Both the position numbers and the translations under genes were made by a program. A stretch of DNA of 64,000 nucleotides from Lycorma delicatula (Eukaryota; Arthropoda; Insecta; Hemiptera; Fulgoridae). The stretch lies in NCBI RefSeq assembly GCF_047948215.1, contig NC_134465.1, positions 11,880,522 to 11,944,521 on the forward strand. Reading direction: 5' to 3'. Each line of letters begins with the position of its first letter. Position 1 is the stretch's first letter. The notes under the pieces are model-generated. The model was not told the origin of the DNA and did no database searches. It saw only the letters and a list, made by a program, of their open reading frames with translations. This document shows positions 12,508 to 26,600 of the stretch, in pieces.

Positions 12508-12944
12508 ATATGTTTCATATATTTTAATTTACTTTACGTATTTTGTCTAAGTAATGTACACAAGATAGATAAACTAACTTATATAAAAAACTTAGTTCAT
12601 GAAGGCATTAAAGTCTTATTGTGTTATTATTTTAAATTAATTAATTAGATCTAATTATATTAAAAATTAATTATTTTCAGTTTTATTGTTGTGAGGTTTT
12701 GTTACTTTTTTCTTCAGTTGTGAATAATTATTCATGACAATGTTAAAAAAAATGCTGAAAAATTAATTTTGTTTTGTAGTTGACACAAAAAATCAAAAAT
12801 TACTGAATCAGAGATTTATAGGGGGTAGAATCCACTTTCTTGGAATGAGTACAGTATGTGGTTTCCTACAAGATGTTTGTGTATTTTGGTCTAGGTTAGG
12901 CTAAAATTATGCAACCTAAAGTTAAAATTATGCAACCTAACCTA
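12508..12944. other. Spacer between two inverted SINEs
   Basis: This is AT-rich sequence with no gene. Near its right end there is a short direct repeat of 'aaaattatgcaacctaa' (about 12903-12941). Nothing else was recognised. Confidence 0.6.
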
Positions 12945-13227
12945 CCGGCTTGAACTAGTGGTGAACGCGTCTTCCCAAATCAGTTGATTTGGAAGTTGAA
13001 AGTTCTAGCGTTCAAGTCCTAGTAAAGTCAGTTGTTTTTACACGAATTTGAATACTAGATCGTGGATATCTGTGTTGTTTGGTGGTTGGATTTCTATTAG
13101 CCACACATCTCGGGAATAAGTGAACTGAGACTGTACAAGACTAACCCCTCATTTGCACCCATACATATCATCCTCTGAAGTATTATCTGAAAGGTAATTA
13201 CCGGAGGCTAAACAGGAAAAAGAAAAA
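12945..13227 (+). mobile_element. tRNA-derived SINE, type A, copy 2
   Basis: The head 'agtggtgaacgcgtcttccc' (box A region) and 'gcgttcaagtcct' (box B) are followed by a body and an A-rich 3' end ('aacaggaaaaagaaaaa'). It is the inverted partner of 12222-12507, so the two form arms of roughly 280 bp around a ~440-bp spacer. Confidence 0.7.
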
Positions 13228-13729
13228 TCCTAATATATTTACACATTTCGTTAATATGTAACCTCAAATGTCATTTTTATTGATATAATATTGAAGTTAG
13301 CTTGTTATTACAAAATGTAAATATATTTATATAAAGTATAATGTAGTGGAAAAAAAAATATATATATACTTTTATAATATATAAATATTTATAATATAAT
13401 AATATACTATAAATATATTATATTTAACATATAACTATTTATAATAATATATCTATTTATAATACATAAATTTTCATTTTATAATTTCTACTCTAATCTA
13501 CTTTTGTATTATAGTATACATTTCTTTTTAACAACTCATCATTTTTTTATATATATAATTAACTGCAATAATTTGTGATGTTCCTCCAATTAAGGTTTTA
13601 ACCGGTTTACCTTGGTATATAAGATAAATGCTAAAGAACTGTTTTTTTTTGTGTGTAGGAAATCTAGCTATTCCTGATGTGATCTATATAATGTGTTATT
13701 ATGTATTGATAAAAATTAAAAATTTATGC
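13228..13729. repeat. AT-rich stretch with TA-rich simple sequence
   Basis: This contains runs of TA/TATAT (about 13355-13470 and 13545-13555). There is no open frame of note and no gene signal. Confidence 0.6.
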
Positions 13730-13743
13730 AACTGTGCATGTCT

Positions 13744-13917
13744 GCCGGCCTCCATGGTGTGAGTGGTAGCATTTTGGCCTTTTACCCAGAGGTCCTGGGT
13801 TCGAATCCCGGTCAGGCATGGCATTTTTCACACACACTACAAAACACTCATCTCATCCTCTGTGAAAAGAATTGCTTGAATGCAGACCCGGAGGTTAAAT
13901 AAGCAAAAAAAAAAAAA
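13744..13917 (+). mobile_element. tRNA-derived SINE, type B, copy 1, with perfect target duplication
   Basis: A tRNA-like promoter region is visible: box A-like 'gtgtgagtggtagc' and a near-perfect box B 'gggttcgaatccc' (13798-13810). It is followed by a body ending in a long A-run. The element is bracketed by an exact 14-bp duplication, 'aactgtgcatgtct', at 13730-13743 and 13918-13931. This is the hallmark of LINE-driven insertion. Related copies lie at 15413, 49740 and 57470. Confidence 0.85.
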
Positions 13918-13931
13918 AACTGTGCATGTCT

Positions 13932-14481
13932 AATGTCGATAATGTAATAAAGCATTATGAAGTAGTTTACTAAGGAGCAAATTGAAGTATCACCAAATAC
14001 ATAAGGAATACATGTGATAAACTGATGAGCCCAAAACACAATTGATAAAGGGCAAATTATTTATAACAGTACAGAAGAGACATTTGCAAAGCAATACATT
14101 CAACTTTGTTGTATCACAACTTATTGTTGACAGGAAGAAATGAACAAGTGTAATATTATATGTATTAAGGAAGTAAGACTGTATTAAATGAAAATGAAAT
14201 AAGGACTAGAATAATAATAGTTAAGGAAATATTGATTACAGCAAAATGGAATTAGACTTGATCAAGCATTTGAGAAGTGTTGCGTTTGGAGTGATTGTTT
14301 TGAGAAAGGTTTTTTTTTTAAAGAAGATCAATAAAATTTCTTTTAATAACTGCAGAAAATTTTCTTAAGTTTAACAATTTTTAAAAGAACAAATAGAATT
14401 CTGTAGTTGCAAAAACTATAGATACTCCCTTTGGTGAAAAAAGTGACAGTGTCACAGGGCTGAACATCACTTGATTTTCAG
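13932..14481. other. Region upstream of the receptor gene
   Basis: This is AT-rich DNA with no recognised element. It should hold the promoter and possibly a 5' exon of the receptor gene. A splice-acceptor-like 'gattttcag' ends at 14481, ten bases before the first in-frame ATG. Confidence 0.4.
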
Positions 14482-14491
14482 TTTGATTTGG

Positions 14492-14621
14492 ATGCTGATA
14501 TGTAACAGTATATTCACCTTGCTGAAGAAAGAAATAGGAAAACTAATCTTTTCCTCATATTTTTTACTAAGCCTTGTATGCATTATGATTATTTACGAGA
14601 TTGGATATGCTACTTTTGCAT
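14492..14621 (+). CDS. Gustatory receptor, exon 1
   Basis: The first ATG in the open frame is at 14492. The exon encodes a short N-terminus and TM1 ('YFLLSLVCIMIIYEIGYATF') and ends at a strong donor GTGAGT (14622). One base is left over, which combines with GT at the start of exon 2 to give Cys. The N-terminus is short for the family, so an upstream exon spliced at 14482 is possible. Confidence 0.65.
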
Positions 14622-17600
14622 GTGAGTTGTATTTCATTCCAGGTTACCCATAACTATAAGGTTATGACAATTTATTTTATTTTAGTAAGTTTTTATGTTC
14701 TTCAGACACTTTATTAGGATATATGATACATCAAATAACGTGGTTTAAAAATACAAAACTAAATCATAAATTAAAAATAATAATAATAAAAATGCATAAA
14801 TTTAATAATTTTTTTTAACTAAACAAATTTTTAACTTTTTTGAAAAAAAAACTTATTTAGATTTGAAAATACTCATTATATCAAAAAGTAGAATATTGAA
14901 CAGACAAACTTTCTGAAAAAGAATAAATAAATTTTAATCTCCACAAGAACAGAAGAAAAAACAAAATTGTAATTGGACTGCTGAGATGAAAAGAAGATGA
15001 GTGAAAGGATAAAGAGTTTTTTGAAAAATATTTAAATCTGAGGTATGTAAACATGTTCCTTAGAGGTCAGGTCGAAAGAAAAGAAATATAAAAAAAATTA
15101 AACATAGAAAACAAGGGCACTGTAATTTACATATAATCCAACTAATTTAACATATCTCACTGATAAAATAATCTCTTATAAAATAAACACAAAAGTAACA
15201 TTTTACGGCAGTGAAAAATCAGCAATATGAAGGCCTGAGATAAAGAATATAGGAGCTCTGATAGTGATGTTTCAAGAAAATGTTAATAATTAGACTGAAT
15301 TGGAAGAGTTAAGGAAATATTTTAAGAGAGGTAAAAAAGAAAGAACTAGGTTAGTAGCTCATATGCTTAGGCACCGAGAGTTAATCAATTTTTGTATAGG
15401 TAGAAAGAGAAGCCAGCCTTCATGGCGCGAGTGGTAGCATCTCGGACTTTCATTCGGAGGTCTTCGGTTTGAGTCCTGGTCAGGCATGACATTTTCACAT
15501 ACTACTTTGTCATTCATCTCATCCGCTGAAGCAATACCTAAAGTGGTCCTGGAGGTTAAAAAAAAACCCGAGAGATAAAAAGAGAAGTTATACTTACTAA
15601 ATAAAAAGTTAGTTTTACACATTGTGTTTCTATGTGCATTTTTCTGAAGCACAGAATAAGTCAGAAAGGACTTTACAACCCTAAAGTGTATGTAACGTTT
15701 ATTCAGAATACTTACATGACTAGGTGACATATCATTCTACAGCAAGCATAAAGATCTTTTTCTTATTTTTTATAAAACAGTTACGCTGGGTTGTGCTGTT
15801 ATGACAAATATTTCATGGTCATTGGACTAATTAATTTGGCCCAATTGTACGACCATCTATTTCCTGGACTTGACACCAATTGATTTTTACTTCCTTGTAC
15901 GAAGTAAAGGAAGTATTGTGATCATGAAAAATTTCGGTTTTCAGATTTCATCAAAAATATCCATTTTAACCATTCCTGAATCCATTTTGACTAGTCTCAG
16001 CATGACGTCTGTTACATATGTATGTGTATATCTCATGTCACCCAAAATGATTAGCCATAGGATATTGAAATTTTGGATTTAGAACTGTTGTAACATTTAA
16101 TTGTGCACCTCCCCTTTTGATTGCAATTGACATGACCAAAAATGTTCAATAAAGCCCAAAATCAAACAAATTTAGATTTTGGACCTTTAAAGTCTTTTTG
16201 GACATTAAACGCTATTCAACGATATATCATAAGTGGTAGTTATTTTCATTGATTCCAGAGTTAAAGCCAAATAGAATTCTAACTAATGAAATATTTGGAT
16301 CTTACAAGATACATTGGTTTGAATTCGACTTCATTTACTTTTTTTAAATTTTAACATATTGATATATTAATTATTAACCTATGATTGTAAAAAGATTTTT
16401 ACAATAAATAATAACAATAAAAAAATATGAAAAAAATCAGAAGTTATTATTGAAATAAAATTTTATGTACTTTTAAAAATGTGTTTATGTAATTTAATAG
16501 GCATACAAGGAAGTAATGTGATATTCACATCAGATTTTTTAAAATGAGCATTACATTAAAGATCAAGTGTCTGTTCTCAGTTTTTACCTTCTGATCTTGA
16601 TGAACTCAAGACCTGAAATCAATTTCACAGTTGCAGAAGTGACACCAGAAATGCTGAAGTTGTTGGAAGTTTGGTAAGAAATCTATTTCAGGTGGGATGT
16701 CTGTCATATCATATGGACAGTGTTCACATCGAACCAAATTGATTTTATGAAAAGCTTGATATATTTTGCAATAAAATGACATCTCAACTAATTCTAAACC
16801 ATTTGAAATAAAACTCTATGTGGCTTCAAAGTTGTTAGGGGTCCTTTTTAAATTGCCTAAATATGTTTTATATAAAAAAAAAAAGTAAGAACTATTATAT
16901 ATAATTTTCAGGTAATTTTGAAAAATCATTAATATCTTGGTCTTATTGTACAGTATATTATGCAATATTTTTAATATTAAATTTATTGTCGTACAAAGAA
17001 ATGTTACTACTAATAATAGATGAAGAGGCATACAAAGTAACTGGTCATAAATCAATGTACGATAATGCATTATTTATTGTGACAATGCTTAGTGCATTTA
17101 ACTGGAATTTAGTAACGCCATTTACTGACTGGTTAAGAGCTTATAAAAATATTGATTTTCTAAATAAATGGAAAAATTTTCAAGTAAGTATTCTTTCTAT
17201 AATTATTTTTGGATAACAAACATTTATTTTTATGCCGGTTGCTCCTTCCATGTTAAGGAGCATTAAAATTAATCTAAATACATAATTATATAAAAATACT
17301 TAGCAGACTGATGAATTTAACATATTATAAAATTATAGGAGTGAGGGGTCCAACATTTTTGATAAGCACTTAAATCTTCTTTTTTTTAACCTATCTGGAA
17401 CAAGACTTCTGATAGTTTAGTGCTACTGTGGTTTACAAAAGTCAGTTGGCCATTCCTCTCTCTAGATCATAACCATCAGTCTACCTATTTCTAGATATAT
17501 CCCAGCATTTTAACGTCATCTTCACTCAAAAGATATTCTTCATAAATTTTGCAAATTTTAATTATTAATAGTTTCTAGTTAACAGAAAACTTATTAGTAT

Positions 17601-20600
17601 ACTTCATGGCTCACAGGATTCTTGATTACAAAAAAAAAATTTCAGTTGTTATTAATAGTGACAAAGATTTCCTTCTAGCAGTACTTGATGAGTAAAAGTG
17701 CCAATAAACTGTTGTGCAAGATGGCATTGTAACCCACACATGAAACATTTAAAATTAAGTTCTTTTCTTCTTTTTTTTGAGAGATACTGATCCCTATCAG
17801 GATCCTTTTTTGAGTAAAGGATATTGAATGGTCCTAAAGGGTTTTAAATAAATGCTCAAAAATGCATGTTTCACAACTTCTTCTGTAAACAGCCTATCAT
17901 ATAATTAATTCATTGATTAAAGTTTTTATTGGCTAAAATTCTTAGTTCTGTTGTATCCCAGAACAACTGTTAAAGTAGACTATCACTTAGAGTATTCAAA
18001 TGTTGATCTAATAATCAATAATAATTATAATAATTTTTGAAAAATATACAATAATTATAATAATTTTTGAAAAATATACAATAATTAAAATTTTTTTTAA
18101 TATATCTGTGCCTAATACATAATTTATTTCTTATATACATTTTTTATTACATGTTTAAGGAACTGTATTATTTAAGAACTGGTAAAAAGATAGAAATTGG
18201 TTATAAAAAACTAATAAACACATCATTTATATGCTCAGTGTTGACGACTTTTGTACTATTATTCTATTCATTACATGATGTATTTTTTAATGCTAAATGG
18301 CATTCACAATTATGCATGTTAGTTGGTACAACTGATGGAGGATTATTCATATTATTCTGGTTATATACATGCTTGATTGTATGCAATATTGGACATCAAA
18401 TAAATGAACTACTGATACAGGTTTGTAAATGTGTAAATTCACAAATTTTAAAATAATCAATTTCCAAAATTCACAATTATTGTAGTTATATATATATTAA
18501 ATATATTTAAATTCTATTAAATAAACCATCAAGTACAGAATACTGAGATAAGACATATCTTATCTTAAGTTTTCATAAAAGTACTTTCATGGTATCCCGG
18601 GGAAATCATTCTGTTATTGAATAATAAAAATCTAGAAATAAAACATCTAAAATAATGAAACTGCGTATTAATTTAAAAAGTGCTGCAATTTGTTGCACTT
18701 TTTATAAGACTGTCAGTACAGAGGAATAATATAAATCTTGAAAAGATTAATTTCAGTAAAATAACGTAATATTTTTGTTGAATGACTTATGCGGTCATGA
18801 CTTTTCCTAAATAGTCATAAAGTTTTTTTTATGTATTGATGATATTAAAACAACATCATAAATTTTGCAAAATCATTTTAACTATTTTGCATTGACATTT
18901 TCTTAAGTAAAATTATCTTATCAGTAATGAACCAAATAAATTGTGTAATAATCTGATAGGCTATTTCATTTTGTAAATTTATAATTCTAATGAAAATGTA
19001 ATAAAATAATATTAAAAATTACATTTTTAAATATTTTGCGATTTGTACATCCATATATTTGAGTTCATTCTTTTTACAAAAATAAACTTCATATTTTCTG
19101 ATAACAGTAGAAATTCAGCATGAAATAGTACTGCTTAATTTATTTTGTATATCTTCTGCCTTAAACTAAAAATGTCTACCTGTTCTGCTGGAACTCATCA
19201 ACAGAGACTGAGCTAAAGATCCATTTGCTACTGAGAGACAAAATTATTTTTCATTGAATGAAAAAATATTCTGAAATATCTACTTAAAGTGACAGCTTTT
19301 ACATAACATCCATACAAGATTAAAAATGGATTGTTCATGGTTCTTACAATCTACAATTTCAGAAGAATATAGAAAACTAGATTCTAATCTCTATGTCTGT
19401 AGTACAACCTACTATTTGTAATACAGGGACAGATACAACATAATTTTATTTTTACTTTAAACTACCATCAACAGATATGCTCATCAGCCTGTTATGAATT
19501 CAAACAACCAAGCAAATTACATCTAACAACATCTAATTTTAATAAATCTGTCAGAACCAATTTAATTTGTGTGTCTTTTACTACATATTCTATCTTTGTT
19601 TTAAAAACCCTTTCAGTTTTCCTTGATTTTAATCTCTGAGATGTTCCAAGTGTTGTGGAATGATCAGGTTGTAAAGATATCATTTCTAATTAGTAACAAT
19701 CCAGACAACTATTGTCATTTACATCTTAGGTGCCTCAGGGATGTTGTACAATTCATACCATATAAAAATCTGTAGAACGTACTGTGGAAGAAAAATTTTG
19801 CTTCCTGAAAACTACAACTGAAATAATTAAAACATAACTGCTAAATGCCAAAAATGCTTAAATTTTATTCCCATCACCCTCAGTTTTCAAGAAATACATT
19901 TTTATAATTTTTTTTTTTTTTGTAATTCATACCCGAGATGCATAATGATGCTTCACAAAATGTTATAAATAAATAATAAAAAGCAATATTGTTAATACAA
20001 TTTTTTGTATTCTCAATTTCAGAGGATAGAAAGAATCTTCTGGAGTGATAGATAAAAATAACTACTTCATCAGCTGTGATTATTACCACTGAATGTCAGT
20101 GTTTCAACATGTCTTCTTGAAAGTGTGTGAATATTATATTCACATAATGTTTTCTGTTATATTTGTCAAAACAAATATAACATATATTTATATTGAAATC
20201 TCAAAGGAGGACAATGACTTCATTAATTAAGAAAGCTTATAAACTTTATTTTGGTTGCCTTGTTGGGGAACAAGACAAACCATGGGCCCCACATATGTAT
20301 TGTTTGTTCAACTTGTGCAACTGACCTTAGAGCATGGTTTACTGGAAAAAGAAACTCAATGCTTTTTGCTGTGCCTATGATCTGGACGGAATCCCACGAT
20401 TATGTTTCAGATTGTTACTTTTGTCTTATACAGGTTGCTGGTCACACATCAAAACATTTGATCACATAGCCCAATATACTATCAGCTTTGAGAACTGTAT
20501 CACATGATGAAACCTTACCTATTCCAAAAAGGCCAGTGGAAAATGATCACCAGAGTGAAGTATCAGAAAATTTATAAATGGACCAACTTACTGAAAATAC

Positions 20601-23600
20601 TGATCTGCCACTAGTATCAGGTCCGCATCTAATCTCTCATATGGAATTGAATGATCTTATTCGTGTTCTTGACTTAACTAAAAAGAAAGCAGAGTTCCTA
20701 GCTTCCAGACTACAGGAATAGCATTTACTGCAGGGAAATATCAAAACATCTGTTTATCGCAATCGTGAAAAACATTTACTACTGTTCTTTACTTCAAAGG
20801 GTAATATGATCTTTTGCACAGATGTTGATGGAATTATGAAATATCTGGAGTGTGACATAAACCAGAATGATGGTGACTTTGTAGATGCTCCAAGGTAAGT
20901 TTGAAAGGAGTTCTACTTCTTATAGGAAATGTGCTTTCACACGTACCTGTTTCCCATGCTATAAACATGACAGAGTCATATGAGATGATGAAACTTTTAC
21001 TTGATTCTGTGAATTACAATACTTACCAATAGAACATATGTGGTGACTTAAAAGTCATAAAATCCATGTAAAGTATTTTTGCCTCCACTACATATTAAAC
21101 TTGGTTTGATGAAAAACTATGTGAAGGCCATGAATCAAGACCAAAGGGGATTCTAATACCTACAGTAGAAATTTCTTAAAATTAGTGATGCCAAAATCAA
21201 GGAAAGTATCTTCATTAGGCCCCAGATAAGAGATCAAATGAAAGATGTACACTTTGATGCGTTGTTTCAGGGAACAGAATGGGAAGCTTGGGAAGTATTC
21301 AAATCGGTTGTCAATAACTTTCTTGGAAAACACAAAGCACCTAATTACAAGGATTTAATTGACAATGTGATCGAGGGATATAGAAATATAGGATGTAATA
21401 TGTCTTAAAGTGAGTTTTCTGCATAGCCATGTAGACCTTTTTCCAAGAAACCTTTCAGTTATTAGTGATGAACGTGGTGGTGAAAGATTTCACCAGGAAA
21501 TCTAAAACTTGGAACATCATTACCAAGGAAAATGAACACTGGTGATGCTTGCAGACTACAGCTGAAAAGAGATACATATACAAGAGGAAGATAAATGCAA
21601 AAAGATTCAGCTACGCATGTAGAATTAAAAATTCCAGTTCAGTTTAAAGACGTAAATTTTTCAATTCCTGTACCTTAAAATGTAACATAAAAAAAGTATA
21701 ATCCATTTTATTTTAATTTTTACACAAATTAAATGCTTTTTAATTCATATATCAACAAAAAAAAAAATTGTTACTGTATCGTTTTAATATTGCAAACTCC
21801 CAAAAATTTTAGCCTTTAGCTTTAAAAATATTGTTCAATTCAATAATGACTATTTCTCCCAAACCTTACATGATAATATTTTTGAAAACAGATTAGAATT
21901 TAGGAGATAAAAATCTACAACAAACACAAATTTTCATTCAGGAAGCAGAAAACAAGGTGAAATTTGTTCCACATACATATATGTTTAGTAAAGATTTATT
22001 AAGTTACCTCAGTGACAAAATCAATGTTATGAAAGTTATAAAAGTTTTGTTGATATCTTGAATTGGTGTAACTAGTTGTATCATGTATAAGCTATAGCTA
22101 AAATCTATCTGAATCAAAACTAAAAAAAAATACCAGGTTCTTAAGTGGAGGTGACCTCTGTTAAAGGTATTTCAATCTAAAATGATGTACGGTACTTTAC
22201 AGTCATGCTATGTAATTATGTTGTCATAGTGTAACATCATTCAAAATATCCTCAATCTCCACGTGCATTTGTGCGTGGAGGAAAATGCAGTCCTATAAAT
22301 TGTCCTAACATAAATACAAACAATTTTTGCATATGCAAGGTGTACATGTAAAGAGGACGATAGGAGGGAATCATTTTATTGCATTGTTGTTCTTATTGGT
22401 TGGCTAATAGAAATTTTATGTGAAAGAAGGTATAAATTAATAATTAATTTTAATCTAGACTTTTTCAGCTATTAATTTTAAAAATATTTATTTCTGCCTT
22501 GCTCTTTTTTCCTAAATTCTTTTTAATAAATTTTAAATGGTACTGATAACTTTGGTTGCATTCAAAAACAAGTGAGTCATATCCATAAAAAAATAAGATG
22601 AAATAATCTAAACTGTCCAACAAATTCATTCAACACTGCTTATAACTTAACAATGTTAGCATCTTACCTTACTTTACTATCCAGAATAACTTCACATGAA
22701 AAATAGCATTATTTTGATTTTAGCAAATATTTTACCCAAAAAAATAAAAAGATTTTACCTGTTCTGACAAACAAAAATAAATAGTTTTTTCTTAATCTAG
22801 TCACGAGAATGTTGGTTCATTTAATTATCCAATTGGTCTTTGATTTAATTCCAGTAAGGTTCTAAACATCTTTCATACACATAAAAAAGAGAGTGTTTTG
22901 ATAACAGATAAACTGGACAACTATCTGCGCTATCAATAAAAAAAATTACAAATGTAAAAGTAGAAATGTAAATAACTATAAAAATGTAAAACTACTTAAT
23001 TTTTTCAGCTTTAATAAAAATCAGTTGCATATTTTACTAAACAGGAATTAAAAACAAAAGGAAAACCAAAAATTAAAGAGATACATAATTACCGTATAGT
23101 TTGGATTGAACTGAAAAATATCTGTGACATTTTATGTTCATTATTAGAATACAAAGTGTTGGCATATTTTCTAATAGTTTTAATAGTATTAATTGTAAAT
23201 GCATATTCAGTTACAATATGGTTATTAGAAAGCAAAAATGAACCAGTTAAAGCTTATATTGGCGTTGTTGCATTTACTGTTATTATATTATATCTTTTAT
23301 GCGAAGCAGGTGATCAAGTATGTAAAAAGGTAAGTAATTTTTATTTGATCAGATAAAAATTACACTAAACTTATTTTTATTAACTTCTCAGTTAATAACT
23401 GTTTCTCTTAAGTTTACTACAAACAGGAATTTTAATAGCGATTACCAATAAGTTGTTATTAATATTATTCGAATTCCATCTCTATTTTTTTCAGTAAATT
23501 CCTTTATTGACTTCTTTTCCTGTATTGCCTTAATATTCCAACAATAAAAAATCTTGGGTAAATTTATTGGCCAATATTTTAAATCAAAGATTGTTTCCTA

Positions 23601-26600
23601 ACCTTACACTGCTTACATTTTTTGAAATGTTAATATTATTATGCCAATGACATCAGCCCTTACTGGTAGATCTAATACTAAATTATGAAGAGAATTATAA
23701 GCATAAGTTATATATTTGGAGATGAAGAGACTAGTGAAGAACAAAAGCTTAATGAAAATTTCCCAATACCTGCCAATCAAGCAAAAGATTAATAATGTAC
23801 AGAAGTAAAATCTGTCTTTTTTCTTGAATTAGATTAGATTTTATGAAGTGAAGGAAGGCTGGTATAATACAGTAGGCAGCTCAGCTAATTATTATACAAC
23901 CTCCAGAGTTATTAAAAGTTACTCCGGTAGAGAGGGTTGCTACTCCACTGAGACTAGAAGCAATTTTTTTTTATTAATGAGAATTAATCAACATGATATT
24001 AAAGATAGACCTTAGGGGAGCAAAGGAGAAGGGGAAATCATTCATATAGAGACTGAATCTGATTATTTGATGCATTGTTATCATTGTTTGAGATATTCTG
24101 ATATTATTTAGGTGATAGGGAGACTGCAGGAATTAAAAACTAATGGGTGAGAATTTTAAAAAGGGAAAATAAATCCTAACTGGGTTACCTCTTATAATAT
24201 TTTTTTCATAAAAAAAATTAATTAAATATTAGGAAATTGAAACAAAATTGTAAGAACATACAATGCTTATGTTCAGTGAACAATACATAGTCTTAAAAAA
24301 CTTCTTTCAAAAAGATTTTACAGCAAAAGTTTCAGGTTATAAACTAAATTTATAATAAAATTTCAAATAATAATTGGAACAATGCAGATAAACTTCAATT
24401 GACTGCTGAGCAAGGAAAAGTGCAATTCCAGAAAAGGATAATTATTTATTGACCCTGCTTAATTAAAGGTAAGATGTAATTTAGAAACCTACACTGTTTT
24501 TTTTTTTTTTTTTCTTTTTTTTTATGTAGAGAAAGCCTTGGCCATATTGATCATAATTTAAGAGAAGTACTTGAAAGAAAAAAAAATGATAAAAATTCAT
24601 ACAAAGGTACAATAACAATGTATAGGAGGATACCACTTGCACTGGTATATTGCATGTCATGTTTTGAGATGATAACTACATGACAGTAATGGATTTTTTA
24701 ATAAAACCAAAAGAAGCCATGGCCATACGCGATAACTTGAACCAGACCACAGAAAAAGATAATGATGATGGAAATATATCCTGAAATTGTTACAGGTATT
24801 GTAGATTGACATTAGAGGACTAGCAAGGGAACCCCAAGTGAAATGGGATAAGGCTGGGTCAAAGAAGAAGAAGATGTTACTACAATACGAAAGTCTTGAA
24901 AGAAGAGAATTCTAGTTAATTTAGGAGTTTAAGGAGTCCTTAGTTGTCTGTTCTCTTTTTGATTATTCTTTAGATGATCTAGTACTTTTATGGAGATGAT
25001 ATGCACAGCTAGGTGTTAATTTAGGAACTATAAGTATCTAAACACTCTCCTCTTAGTAGATGATTATACGGGGGGAAAAAAAAATTGCAGTTGGGTATGG
25101 GGGGGGGGTCTATAAGTTCTATAAATTAGTGGAAATTTATTAGTCTCTGTGGTCAAAATCACAGAATAATAGCCTTTTCATGATGATGAATCGATAAGTT
25201 TTAAAATTGGGATTTGTATAAAGATACTGGAAAGTTCCAATGATTTAATTATTTTGGTTGGAAGTTTTCTTTTTCAATTCTTTTCCAGTAAAAAGTTAGT
25301 AAATTAAAAGTTATTTTTGGTACAATTTAACAGTACATGAGAAATAATTCTTATATAGACAGTCAAATAAAGTTATACAAAGCAATGCCTTTTTCTACTG
25401 TTCTGTATGGCAGTAAGGCATGAATGACTTATGAAAAAAGACTTAAGACAACTGAGGTGTAAAGAAATTCTCTTTCTTATGTCAAAGGAGTTACCCAACA
25501 TGATTTGATAAAAAACGAAACAATTACGAGGTTTTAATGATTTATATCATACATAATTCATTTATACATATGATATTATTTGTGTTTAGATTATAATGAG
25601 GTTCAAGAATAAAGACAGAACTAAGTTCATAATTTTTACTATATGGGTAATGATAGAATATCAAAAACGAATTTGAAATATGGACTATGAAGATGGAAGT
25701 GAACAAGGAAAGATGGGAAGCTAGAAGTCAAAGATAGATTCACTGAGCAAGAAGAAGAGAAAAAAAAGAAGGTTAACATTACAGGATTATAGATGCTTCT
25801 TTCTAACAGAAACAAAGATTTTTTTATTTAGAGAAATCATTATTATCAACAGTTTCATCTGATAAGTATCAGAGCCACTGATTAATAACTTCCTATCAAC
25901 AAAACAATAAGATCTATAAGGAGAATTTTTGTTGTACTGATTGTTCATTTTAAAAGAGGTTACATCACTTAGTAGTTTATACTAAATACATATTTTTGCT
26001 AAAATGCATATATTGGTGTGAAGTAGGCAAAATAATGTGGAAGATGTTGTTACGACTAGAATTGGAGTGGGAAGGATTGTTTATTACCTACACATTTCAG
26101 TATTGCTAGTCTGTGTTGAACAAGGCTGGGAAAAATATTAAAATGCGGTTAACTGTTGAAGAACATGTATTTGTGATGAAAACTTATTTAGAGACGAAAT
26201 CTCTTGTGTGTTGCTGAAAGTTAAGGGAGAAGTTTGAAAAGGAAGCATCAGTGAAAAGTGTTATTCAGAAGTTGTTAGTTAAAAAATTTCGTGAAACAGG
26301 TTCAGTGTTAGACCAGAAACATGCCTGACACAGGTCAGTTTTAACAATGCAGGTTGACAGGACATTAAAGCGGTAGTTACAAGATCTCATAAATCTTTGC
26401 AGAGACTAAGCCGCGAAAAGAAAATTTCACTCAGTTCAGCCCACACTGCAGTGAGGAGAATGCTGAAATGTTGCCTGTATCGAATGCAGGTTTTTCATGA
26501 GCTAACTAATGTTGATTAATCTAAAATGTTCACTACTGTCAACGATTCAAGAATTTTATTAGAGGCAACATTAGTGTTTTAGATCAAGTGTTTTTCACAG

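Larger units (their letters stand above)
14622..16911 (+). other. Receptor intron 1
   Basis: A phase-1 intron of 2290 bp. It carries a type B SINE (15413-15575), a transposase scrap (15806-15888) and a MITE-like repeat (15889-16545). The remainder is AT-rich without recognisable content. Confidence 0.7.

Noticed and set aside
13744..13820. Functional tRNA gene
   Set aside because: Box A and box B are present, but the sequence does not fold as a full cloverleaf and is followed by a SINE body with a poly(A) tail and target duplications.
13848..14039. 63-codon minus-strand ORF
   Set aside because: It lies antisense over the SINE tail (the F-run is the poly(A) tail) and is not a gene.
15359..15730. 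123-codon minus-strand ORF
   Set aside because: It runs antisense through the type B SINE and has no family resemblance.
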